This document shows, piece after piece, positions 53,701-59,113 of a stretch of 64,000 nucleotides of DNA (its first letter is position 1; each line of letters opens with the position of its first letter). Source of the stretch: a virus. The notes under the pieces were generated by a model. The model worked only from the letters and a program-made list of their open reading frames with translations. It was not told the origin of the DNA and searched no databases. The translations under genes were made by a program, and so were the position numbers. The stretch covers positions 1 to 64,000 of IMG/VR virus record IMGVR_UViG_3300043438_000518. One strand, 5' to 3'.

Positions 53701-54077
53701 CTATAGAGTTTCAGAACAGAGCATTTAATGATTATGCTCCTAAAACTTATACCAAAGAACTTAGGACTAGATACACTAAAGATCACGAGGGTCTTGAGAT
53801 TATGCCTACAAGAACTCGCTTAGCTCAAGAAAAGAAATTCTTTAAGAAACAACTTAAAGAAATTCAAGAAGAGATAAGAGGATATAAAGCAAAAGGAGAA
53901 CCTGTACCTGCAAGTCTAGAGAATAAGTTAGTTAAACTTAGAGACTCTTACAGAAGTAGAGTAGAAGATATTAAGGAAGGAAATACAGAAGAAGGAATTT
54001 CTATTGCTTATCCTTTCATGGATATAATTGGAAACAGAAGAGGACTAGATATTACCCCTGAGCCTGAGGAAGAATAA
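47742..54077 (+). CDS. Second megaprotein: ART-like, zincin-like and helical cargo protein
   Basis: A frame of 2111 residues. Residues about 85-210 resemble an ADP-ribosyltransferase-like domain of phage polyvalent proteins: ILYHSRFT (H91) near the start, GFYSGTRDQADLMAEMAED, and the closing strand EYVVFEPEQIHILG (191-204). Residues about 440-560 are a zincin-type metalloprotease region: INPTLIQEDTPWHEFGHFVV contains HEFGH (484-488), with a downstream Glu in SFWEEVIVTELG. Most of residues 620-1640 are coiled coil, and the C-terminal part (1640-2000) has hydrophobic helices (LAGFKTLGFSLLTLPQNWI, TYTVLANLIIQMSLAM) that could line a DNA-delivery channel. It is the partner of the polymerase protein in crAss-like virions by position. 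Whether the enzymatic domains are active is unknown. Confidence 0.7.
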   Translation: MFCPNLSDPTIKAQFESLQSIVPEYAYYLWDKYQGDVPAKYYNLSTAFIRDGVSELFESNPELVNIGTPQQYSQYLDSIFPGSKVKDILYHSRFTIDNIKNKDRWKNGFYSGTRDQADLMAEMAEDGSNDLMTTVALLINMQNPKVTDFVDRKVENYKNTNDGFIIEATQEDALQLIGDRDGYNPENFKKEYVVFEPEQIHILGNKQDIDGFKKFVATSTMPISMPTTMFSRKDAKFVSDRFIRLERQYDFLKESQMDPEYWKLNSIADKKQYVAKKQFDTVVKAIEGRESVRVADNKIYLSSTKTVKGGKVLYGYAAGLASDINKMYPLVTDASPAYAREDSNGEVYVEFDLSGRYATLLVEGVEFLEEESMRAEIELMDIHDAIRREKAAIMEKLESANEVVIDGEVYAYTGSMFQKGFALTQALKDPQIKNYTKLLNRLVSKFPGVTWKWNTEIPEVAKVNLATGQIEINPTLIQEDTPWHEFGHFVVRGIRESNPELFEQLKKEVETLHNETPNSSSYSHVEASYPEYLGTDSFWEEVIVTELGRQAARKENRSLFDKVLDWFKSLIKDLGGRSTEQLAMSSLVDSLVDPSVAFETEFNEEAVSDYMFQRIVPAEEVDALTSYVKISPNDPFVFQDYAEKVQVIANAISETEFKKILDTNKYLGLGSESLQRALAAIKEVKNIVTKEDVAASVLELADYLQYNALYLTGVVRHLNNILEDPTIPSGKKLGDLHRGYKQALAIEKHVKKIEALFTTRALDEMMRSEVQKDAFLKNLSWMRTAIATIKNGHNNKIVDPVITELADTFKAQSKDIEDSFNRDIEKLKSRTQTATITKRIKELEKEKQDSLLTPENIKKFLADTNSPWYLAIDSAMGTKNPGVQLIANYIRSINNEFQENLKPIASEWQDLMDDVAASEGGFIGSALDTKKFFEPFIRETVLYEIIDGQLVKDKKVLSLNTEVKTVELGNRITELKHTIDFGATEEIREQAEEDLKKFYEEYTERPFTDDYYEIQKLLPDDIKFKRNQIYQELAAIREEFGTGIIEDEILERLRDKEQELYELERLYTEDGTLKEGKPLEDALAIQAWKEGKRSANVVSFVLTSDSKAVFERMLVDKKAQLAKSLAAAKTTQQRDDAHKAYNNWASIYTRTVYTQEFYDTRKDILDEIQRLLSDRGSLSDMYSELFNLLLGTRDTNGVYNPVSITDKQVKKAKEVEEQIEEIKALLKQDSPLSDAVKGRLGELIQDLQALQSNVNSEYYTNAVDNQLKAIRTRVFTEHTDWDVDSVERETNIRFKNSDWYKNNHITKYRYDPEIRGVVAVQEPIFMWRVTRPNDPKYIETDAPSSLWYKSVVSPKYKNDNYKPGEVTFKSVTGGPYYNSAYNNLSNNQKALLGRMRELHYRSQEGLYQKDKLGDLIPGMRKTRGEFIDLVKLKANTIKQFFKGIKNWFTGDREAFSEEEDIYGDAYQTDAFGDPVVRESRRLFNRYARTLPIEEQSYDIMTSMASYATSSERFKVMRKYQSTVLTMEEVFNQGKSESLSSKVIRDLVDRELYGKVLEDKNDSKLLRRTNSIISGVSSLAGFKTLGFSLLTLPQNWINGYLKIFSQLGFYHITAKDMAKAFGDTLGVSKEFYSTYNQFGNKSYRVSLVDYFTGTQSMANQASEINNKGLVKYGKAWKAISTLRDFTEFDISAVTTYAFLNKYRVPLKGSTTTIPLKDAFELVNGVIQPKNNVDVDPNFIQQVRMNIQLANERAQGIYSVEAQPTAMKNAWFRSLMFLKKWVIPDLKTTWGSDTVHYGAGIRTIGSHQAAMRFIRDVVLLDKGNFVRTWSTSSEVQQAGLKQFAVSLGTYTVLANLIIQMSLAMDCEEDSEADWKDYVCLGLKRTTNEAEGVFTLWGMNEMKFTYISEQANGVSIFEKIGWAALGPFSVWKKFWTDEDLWTSDPYYRYKSNSNQVDWDKTHPMQAGQIGLAVLGMEFLGLRGSFIGPKSIEFQNRAFNDYAPKTYTKELRTRYTKDHEGLEIMPTRTRLAQEKKFFKKQLKEIQEEIRGYKAKGEPVPASLENKLVKLRDSYRSRVEDIKEGNTEEGISIAYPFMDIIGNRRGLDITPEPEEE

Positions 54078-54078
54078 C

Positions 54079-54108
54079 TTGACTTTATTTTTAATTAAAG
54101 TATTTTTG
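54079..54108 (+). promoter_or_regulatory. Host-type promoter TTG-N19-TATTTTTG
   Basis: TTG at 54079-54081, starting one base after the previous stop codon, and TATTTTTG at 54101-54108 are 19 bases apart. It precedes the small spike-like gene and the lysis genes by 47 bases, so lysis has its own host-type promoter. Confidence 0.55.
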
Positions 54109-54154
54109 TTATACGGACTAAGGTCGGACTTAACAGTCGTAAAGATAAATATTT

Positions 54155-54493
54155 ATGGAAACACATGACATTCTCAGAGAGCAATCAAAGAAACTTCGTC
54201 ACATCGAAGGTCAACTTTGTTGCATCAACGCTAGCGTAACTGCGGAAGCAGGTATGAACGGCAGTAAAGTAATCTCAGGCACATCACCAGTTACAGGTAC
54301 TTTTCAGTACTTTGTTGTTAACGCATCAGCTGTAGTTAGTGCTATCTTGGATCAGAACGCAGCTAGTCTTATGACAAGCTTAGGTCTTTCAGGAGTTACT
54401 TTGGCACCAGGAATGAAGATTAGCGTAGCTAAAGGAACAACTATCTCTTCTATAACACTTGCTTCAGGATCTATTATTGCTTACAACGCTTAA
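54155..54493 (+). CDS. Small spike- or decoration-like protein
   Basis: The 112-residue product has a helical N-terminus (ILREQSKKLRHIEGQLCCIN) followed by a beta-rich, Ser/Gly/Ala-rich C-terminal domain (SPVTGTFQYFVVNASAVVSA; IISSITLASGS-like strands). Similar small proteins in Bacteroidetes phages are virion components, and the helix may trimerise. It is the first gene of a short operon with the holin. No named family is recognised with confidence. Confidence 0.45.
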   Translation: METHDILREQSKKLRHIEGQLCCINASVTAEAGMNGSKVISGTSPVTGTFQYFVVNASAVVSAILDQNAASLMTSLGLSGVTLAPGMKISVAKGTTISSITLASGSIIAYNA

Positions 54494-54496
54494 TTG

Positions 54497-54922
54497 ATGA
54501 AGACCCTTTTAGTAACTATCACCACAGTATGTGCCTTTTTGGGCACATATTTTTTAAATCTAACTGCAGATAACGCAGAACAATACTTAGCGATTGTTGC
54601 TGTTGTATTTGTAGATGGATTTTTTGGTGTATGGGCAGGTACTAAGAAGATTGGTTTTCAAACAAGAAAAGCAGTTAAAGTACTTCAGACTTTGTTTGCT
54701 TGGGTAATGATTCTTTCTGCTATCTTAATGGTAGAGAAAGGATTTGATGGTACGTTCTGGCTTTCAGAAACTTTCTGTGCTCCTTTTATTGTTTTCCAAC
54801 TTATTAGTGCTCTTAAAAATGCTAACACAGTAGGAGTAATAAACAACAGTGTACTATCTCAGATCTTAGCAAAGATAGATCAACATAAATTTAACCACGA
54901 TAATGAAAAACCTCTCGATTAA
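54497..54922 (+). CDS. Holin-like membrane protein
   Basis: Started at the ATG at 54497 (an in-frame TTG precedes it), the product is 141 residues. Three or four hydrophobic segments are visible: LVTITTVCAFLGTYFL, YLAIVAVVFVDGFFGVWAG, VLQTLFAWVMILSAILMV and FCAPFIVFQLISAL. The C-terminal tail is charged (KIDQHKFNHDNEKPLD). This is the layout of Bacteroidetes phage holins of the phage_holin_4-like type. The spanin-like genes follow directly with a 20-base overlap, supporting a lysis role. Confidence 0.7.
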   Translation: MKTLLVTITTVCAFLGTYFLNLTADNAEQYLAIVAVVFVDGFFGVWAGTKKIGFQTRKAVKVLQTLFAWVMILSAILMVEKGFDGTFWLSETFCAPFIVFQLISALKNANTVGVINNSVLSQILAKIDQHKFNHDNEKPLD

Positions 54923-55220
54923 ACTTAATATTATCTTTTTCTTCATCATTGCTTACTTACTTTTTAAGTATGAGTATGTACAGGAACAAGATACTAACCA
55001 AGTAATATCTTTTATTGATTCTATAGATAAACAAAACGATACCTACTTTGAAAAGATTGACTCTCTAGAACATATAAAGCACGAAGAGTATTTCCGTTAC
55101 GAACAAATCACCCTAAAGTATGACACAATTCAGATTGCTATTGACACTATGCCTGATATTGACGGCACAAAATTCTTACTCACAATCAGTAGACAGCTTA
55201 CCCTTAAAGGAGTTGAATGA
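54903..55220 (+). CDS. Inner-membrane spanin-like protein
   Basis: The 105-residue product has an N-terminal transmembrane helix (IKLNIIFFFIIAYLLF) and a charged helical ectodomain (about residues 25-85), the topology of an i-spanin (Rz-like). It begins inside the end of the holin gene, and its own 3' end overlaps the next gene by 101 bases in a different frame. Two successive TGA codons end it. Spanins are hard to identify by sequence, so the call rests on topology, overlap and the adjacent holin. Confidence 0.5.
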   Translation: MKNLSIKLNIIFFFIIAYLLFKYEYVQEQDTNQVISFIDSIDKQNDTYFEKIDSLEHIKHEEYFRYEQITLKYDTIQIAIDTMPDIDGTKFLLTISRQLTLKGVE

Positions 55221-55479
55221 TGAGTTCCTAAAAGGAATTCAAGCACGTGAGAGAGTAGTAAGTCTTAAGAAGATTATCAAGACAGATAGCGTTCAGTTAT
55301 CCTTGTATAAAGATTCTATTATCCCTAACTATAAAAAGGCTTTAGATACCGCTAAAGTAGAGATAGTTCGCTTAGATACTAAAGTTAGGTCTCAAGCAGA
55401 AACAATTAAAACTTTAAAGAACGTTTTGAAAGGCGGGTTATTTGCTATAGCTTTGTTAACCATAGGGTTAATACTTTAA
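55120..55479 (+). CDS. Exported coiled-coil protein overlapping the spanin-like gene
   Basis: The 119-residue product starts in the +1 frame inside the preceding gene. It has a signal peptide (MTQFRLLLTLCLILTAQNSYS, cleavage before QSVDS), a periplasmic coiled coil and a C-terminal hydrophobic helix (GGLFAIALLTIGLIL). An overlapping gene in a shifted frame beside an i-spanin-like gene recalls Rz/Rz1, but there is no lipobox cysteine, and the C-terminal membrane segment would anchor it differently from a classic o-spanin. A lysis function is likely, the mechanism uncertain. Confidence 0.5.
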   Translation: MTQFRLLLTLCLILTAQNSYSQSVDSLPLKELNDEFLKGIQARERVVSLKKIIKTDSVQLSLYKDSIIPNYKKALDTAKVEIVRLDTKVRSQAETIKTLKNVLKGGLFAIALLTIGLIL

Positions 55480-55490
55480 CCTACCAGCCT

Positions 55491-56810
55491 ATGATGCCAA
55501 TCTCAAAACAGATTATCCAACACTACATGGATAATCCAAATACGGATGAGTCAGCTTTAGAAGTTGCTATTCGTTTCAACTACCAACCAGAAGTATATAA
55601 TGAACTAAGAGCTAAGCGAGTTCGTGACTTAAAAAGAACTGCTATGTATAAGTTGGGTGCAGATAAACCTTTAACGCCTAACGATCAACCTACACAAATT
55701 ACAGGAACTTATGATGAGAATCTAGATAAAGGTACCCTTGAGGTATCTAAACTAGTTTCTACTCAGCCTAGATCTTCTGAAGAAATCATCGAAATCCACA
55801 AAATAGATAGATCTAAGTGGAGATTAGTACAATATTGGAGTAAAGAAAAACAATCAGGTTGGCTAGTGTCAGCCTTATTTGCTTCTATAAAGCCTGAGGA
55901 TACTTTTCCTCAAGACATAGAGAACGTTCTCAGAGAGGTTTTTCTAGAATCTAATATAACTCCGTACCCAACACCTAGAAAGTCTCCTATAGCGTCTAAG
56001 AGAGGCTTATTCGTCTACATGAGTGACAAACACGTAGGTGCTCTTACTCATCCTAACTCTATTTTCAACAATCAGTACAACGAAGATGTCTTCGAAGTAC
56101 GTATGATGAGAGTATTAGAAGAGATAGAGAAGCAAGTAAAGACCTATGGAAGGTTAGAAGATCTTTTTATTTGTGATTTAGGAGATTCATTAGATGGTTG
56201 GAATGGTCATACTACTAGAGGAGGACATGCACTTCCCCAGAACATGAACAATAAGGAGTCTTTTATGACTTATCTTTATGCTCATAAGCGATTCTTTGAT
56301 CTTTTAGTAGAAAAAAACCTAGCTAATAACATTCATGCTATTATGCAGACAGAAGATAACCACTCAGGTTCTTTTGGCTACATAACTAACCAAGCACTAA
56401 CTCTTTATTTAAATACGGCTTATCCTTTTATCAAAGTAACGATAATGGAGAAGTTCTTAGAACATTTTGACTATGGAAAACATACATTTATTTTTACTCA
56501 TGGAAAAGACTCTGAGGATCTTAAGCATGGTCTTCCCCTTTTCTTAACTGAGAAAGCAGAAAATTTCCTTAACAAGTATATAGATCACCACAATTTAGGA
56601 GAGAATAAAAACATCTCAATAGTAAAAGGTGACCTACATACAGAGAGCATGCAGCAAGTTTACAAGTTTAGATATAGGAATGTATTGTCTATGTACGGCT
56701 CTTCTAAGTGGATAATGAATAACTTTGGTCCTGGTTATCCAGGAGTTTCGTTTGATTTAGTAGAAAAAGATACGGATTTAATATATTCGTTTTATATTCG
56801 CTTTAAATAA
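55491..56810 (+). CDS. Calcineurin-like metallophosphoesterase
   Basis: The 439-residue protein has an N-terminal helical region of about 150 residues and a C-terminal metallophosphoesterase domain with all motifs in order: SDKHVG (DxH), CDLGDSLDGW (GDxxD), TEDNHSG (GNHD-like), FTHGKD (H) and KGDLHT (GHxH-like). Crassvirales and other Bacteroidetes phages commonly encode such a protein near the end of the late block. The likely substrate is a nucleic acid or nucleotide phosphoester; it could also be involved in DNA repair or ends processing. The first GHxH glycine-histidine is altered to GD-L-H, which may change metal binding. A second ATG lies at 55494. Confidence 0.75.
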   Translation: MMPISKQIIQHYMDNPNTDESALEVAIRFNYQPEVYNELRAKRVRDLKRTAMYKLGADKPLTPNDQPTQITGTYDENLDKGTLEVSKLVSTQPRSSEEIIEIHKIDRSKWRLVQYWSKEKQSGWLVSALFASIKPEDTFPQDIENVLREVFLESNITPYPTPRKSPIASKRGLFVYMSDKHVGALTHPNSIFNNQYNEDVFEVRMMRVLEEIEKQVKTYGRLEDLFICDLGDSLDGWNGHTTRGGHALPQNMNNKESFMTYLYAHKRFFDLLVEKNLANNIHAIMQTEDNHSGSFGYITNQALTLYLNTAYPFIKVTIMEKFLEHFDYGKHTFIFTHGKDSEDLKHGLPLFLTEKAENFLNKYIDHHNLGENKNISIVKGDLHTESMQQVYKFRYRNVLSMYGSSKWIMNNFGPGYPGVSFDLVEKDTDLIYSFYIRFK

Positions 56811-56817
56811 AATTAAG

Positions 56818-57048
56818 ATGATTAAGATAGCAGATATAGATAAACTTATAAACCAGTTCTATTTAGACTCAGAGAAGGATGGGTTAGCAGTAAGACCTAA
56901 TGTGGTACTGCTTACAGAGGATCAGTTTGAGGATCTATTAAAAGAAATGGGAGTAGAGGAAGAAGACGATGTTGTGATAGAAAGTATACTAGGATTAGAT
57001 GTCGTCATAGCAAACGGGATAGAACATCCAAGAGTAATAAGATTATAA
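56818..57048 (+). CDS. Small acidic protein of unknown function
   Basis: The 76-residue product is acidic, with a helix (DQFEDLLKEMGVEEEDDVVIE) and a short C-terminal beta stretch (LGLDVVIANGIEHPRVIRL). It starts seven bases after the metallophosphoesterase stop and is the last plus-strand gene before the strand switch. The C-terminus (VVIANGIEHPRVI) resembles the end of phage major-capsid-like or encapsulin folds only superficially; no family recognised. Confidence 0.5.
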   Translation: MIKIADIDKLINQFYLDSEKDGLAVRPNVVLLTEDQFEDLLKEMGVEEEDDVVIESILGLDVVIANGIEHPRVIRL

Positions 57049-57049
57049 A

Positions 57050-57077
57050 AAAAGGGGCCCTATTAAGAGCCCCTTTT
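57050..57077. terminator. Bidirectional terminator at the strand switch
   Basis: AAAAGGGGC pairs with GCCCCTTTT around CCTATTAAGA. A-runs precede and T-runs follow the stem, so it works in both directions. It separates the convergent late plus-strand and replication minus-strand blocks. Confidence 0.8.
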
Positions 57078-57089
57078 CTTTTGGTTGGT

Positions 57090-57133
57090 AAACTAAATAA
57101 CTAAAAACTAAAACTAAATAAACTAAAACTATG
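57090..57133 (+). repeat. Orphan AACTAAA-type leader next to the strand switch
   Basis: AACTAAATAACTAAAAACTA and its continuation to AACTATG repeat the AACTAAA unit that precedes several plus-strand start codons here (for example before 26897 and 29599). In this place the following ATG opens only nine codons, and the downstream gene is on the minus strand. On the minus strand it is a T-rich tail after the gene ending at 57135. Confidence 0.45.
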
Positions 57134-57134
57134 A

Positions 57135-57458
57135 TTACATCGCTTGTGGTCCTCCTGTAGCAGCTAAGAAAGCAAGAACTTCTTCTTTTACTTTCAGCTC
57201 TACTACGATTGGCTCACTTGTGATTTCAAATTTAGTGATTTTTACTGGAACTTTTTGCTTAGTTGCAGGATCAATTTTGTATTGATAGTCTACAGGGTTA
57301 AGTTTATCAGCGTTACCTTCTAAGACAACGGCTAAACCATTCTCTGTAGGGTAAGTCATAAGAACCTTGTGGATGTTAAAAGAGAAACCTTTCTTGATGA
57401 TCAATTCCATCTCTTCACCGTTCTCTACTTTTTCTTTTTCTGTGTAATAGAATAACAT
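57135..57458 (-). CDS. Small protein of unknown function
   Basis: Started at the ATG at 57458 (MLFYYTEKEKVENGEE), the product is 107 residues; a TTG 21 bases upstream would add seven residues overlapping the GroES-like gene. It is beta-rich with Lys/Glu and Val, ending GGPQAM. It is last in the minus-strand operon. No family recognised; its place next to a GroES-like gene may be meaningful but is not evidence of function. Confidence 0.5.
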   Translation of the reverse strand: MLFYYTEKEKVENGEEMELIIKKGFSFNIHKVLMTYPTENGLAVVLEGNADKLNPVDYQYKIDPATKQKVPVKITKFEITSEPIVVELKVKEEVLAFLAATGGPQAM

Positions 57459-57472
57459 ATTTGTCTTTTTAA

Positions 57473-57754
57473 TTACCAAACGATAGCAATGTCTCGATCA
57501 CTTACCATGATCTTTTCTTCTCCTTCTACTTCAACTAACTCTGCTGATTGAAGGTACATGATGTTTACATAAACGAAGTCTCCTACTTTTACGTTGGTTA
57601 CTTCTTCTCCGAGAGCGTATACTTCTAAACGCTTAAGGTTAGCCAACTCTTTCATGTTCAACTCTTCTTCCATCTCTGGTGTAAGTTGAATGAGTCTTTC
57701 TTCTCTCTTAGGACGGTTGAGTAATACTCGGTGTCCTTTTACTGTGATTGCCAT
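57473..57754 (-). CDS. GroES-like co-chaperonin
   Basis: The 93-residue product matches the Cpn10 fold order: VKGHRVLLNRP at the N-terminus, a variable mobile-loop region (residues about 15-45), VYALGEEVTNVKVGDFVYVN in the core and VSDRDIAIVW at the end. Phage GroES-like proteins (as T4 gp31) work with host GroEL to fold large capsid proteins. The mobile loop here (KREERLIQLTPEMEEEL) is unlike bacterial GroES, as expected of a phage version. It is encoded in the replication block, so it would be made before the capsid. Confidence 0.7.
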   Translation of the reverse strand: MAITVKGHRVLLNRPKREERLIQLTPEMEEELNMKELANLKRLEVYALGEEVTNVKVGDFVYVNIMYLQSAELVEVEGEEKIMVSDRDIAIVW

Positions 57755-57760
57755 ATTGTT

Positions 57761-58201
57761 TTAATTTGTTTTTGCTTTGATTACATCTAGACCTGCTGCT
57801 ATTAATAGTTCTAATCCTGTTCTATCTCTATAATCTTCTAGATATACAAATGTAGTGATTCCACTTTGAATAATCAACTTAGCACAATGCACACAGCATG
57901 CATGAGTACAGTACATAACGGCTCCTTCTGTACTGATAGGACTCTTGCATGCTTTAGTAATTGCATTGGATTCTGAGTGGAGTACGTATTCAAAGGTTGT
58001 ATCATTCTCTTCACATACATTTGGAAACCCTGAAGGAGTTCCATTATACCCAAAAGAGATAATGTTTCCGTTCTTTACGATTAAAGATCCTACCTGGAGT
58101 CTCTTACAGTAAGATTCTTGAGCGATTCTTACAGCTAAATCTAAGTAAAGTTCAGACTTATCAGTCTTAGGCATGTTATATATGATAGGTATTTTATACA
58201 T
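57761..58201 (-). CDS. dCMP deaminase (ComEB-like)
   Basis: The 146-residue product is a zinc deaminase of the dCMP family: LQVGSLIVKNGNIISFGYNG, HSESNAI (the HxE zinc ligand and proton-shuttle Glu), and THACCVHCAKLI, corresponding to the usual THxPCxxCAK. The Pro before the first zinc cysteine is replaced by Cys. It supplies dUMP for dTTP synthesis during phage replication. A start at the inner ATG (MPKTDKSELYL) is also possible. The upstream nuclease gene overlaps it by eight bases, indicating co-translation. Confidence 0.8.
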   Translation of the reverse strand: MYKIPIIYNMPKTDKSELYLDLAVRIAQESYCKRLQVGSLIVKNGNIISFGYNGTPSGFPNVCEENDTTFEYVLHSESNAITKACKSPISTEGAVMYCTHACCVHCAKLIIQSGITTFVYLEDYRDRTGLELLIAAGLDVIKAKTN

Positions 58202-58652
58202 TATTGTTTATTAAAAATTGTTCAGGTGGTACAAATCTACAAAGTTCTCTTGGTATTCTGTAGAAATAATCTTCTCCAGATCTTTCTCTCGTATTAATAT
58301 ATAACCTCTCTAAGTACTCTTTTTTAAAAATCTTATCAGATCTTACAATTAGAGCTGCATATGTTTTACTGCTTATAATTATATAAAAGAACAAATGATC
58401 TTTACTAAATTTTTTCTTTCTATCTAAAAAAGAAACAGTAGAATATGGAAAACTATTCATATCAGTAAAAGCGGTATTTTTCATTTCTACTTCAAAGAAG
58501 TATCTTTTACCGTCTTTGTAGGCTACAATGTCTATGTTGTAATCTTCTTCCTCCTTTGGCTCAATTGTATAACCATGACTTTCTAAGAAGGAACATGTAA
58601 GTTTCCTTCCTAGAGCGTCATATCGGTCATATTGATCTTTTACAAATTTCAA
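58194..58652 (-). CDS. PD-(D/E)XK-type nuclease, small
   Basis: The 152-residue product begins at TTG 58652, two bases after the upstream stop; no ATG lies near. It contains EDYNIDIVAYKDGKRYFFEVEMKN, in which Asp and the ExK pair (EVEMK) fit the PD-(D/E)XK restriction-endonuclease-like fold. It may act as a DNA-processing nuclease. Its C-terminus (YRIPRELCRF) resembles that of the neighbouring 58655 gene, hinting at a shared ancestry or interaction motif. Confidence 0.55.
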   Translation of the reverse strand: MKFVKDQYDRYDALGRKLTCSFLESHGYTIEPKEEEDYNIDIVAYKDGKRYFFEVEMKNTAFTDMNSFPYSTVSFLDRKKKFSKDHLFFYIIISSKTYAALIVRSDKIFKKEYLERLYINTRERSGEDYFYRIPRELCRFVPPEQFLINNNV

Positions 58653-58654
58653 AA

Positions 58655-59113
58655 CTATCTTAAACTGAGTTCAAATCTAAAGATTTCTTTTGGAATATCT
58701 ACAACTACGTCTTTAAAATTTATATCACGATGTAAAAGAGATTTATAATCTTTGGACATGTCATTAAACCTACCTTGCTTAAACAATTCAATGTCTCTAT
58801 GATATAAAGAACTAGGTCTAAAGACATACATAACCATGTTATCTACTTCATAATAGTCGTAGAAAGAGTCAAATCCTGTAATTTTAGTTTCAAACATCTC
58901 AAAAGCATCTTTGTCTGTAGGCTTAAACAAAAAGAACAAACAGTTAGTGTACTTACTTTTATACCCGTAATCATCTATGTAAACATTAACTAACCCAAAG
59001 TTAGCAAGTAAACGAGCAGCATTAGCCCCTGATGTAAATATCATGGGGCTAAGAAACTTGGTGGTATTGTTTGTAGTATCTGAGTACACTTTACACAATT
59101 CTAAGTCCGTCAT
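58655..59113 (-). CDS. Protein of unknown function sharing a C-terminal motif with its neighbour
   Basis: The 152-residue product is Phe/Tyr/Asp-rich with mixed secondary structure. It ends VDIPKEIFRFELSLR, similar to YRIPRELCRFVPPE in the adjacent nuclease gene, although the bodies are not obviously alike. It overlaps the upstream exonuclease gene by 23 bases, so the two are co-translated. A partner of the nuclease is plausible but unproven. Confidence 0.45.
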   Translation of the reverse strand: MTDLELCKVYSDTTNNTTKFLSPMIFTSGANAARLLANFGLVNVYIDDYGYKSKYTNCLFFLFKPTDKDAFEMFETKITGFDSFYDYYEVDNMVMYVFRPSSLYHRDIELFKQGRFNDMSKDYKSLLHRDINFKDVVVDIPKEIFRFELSLR

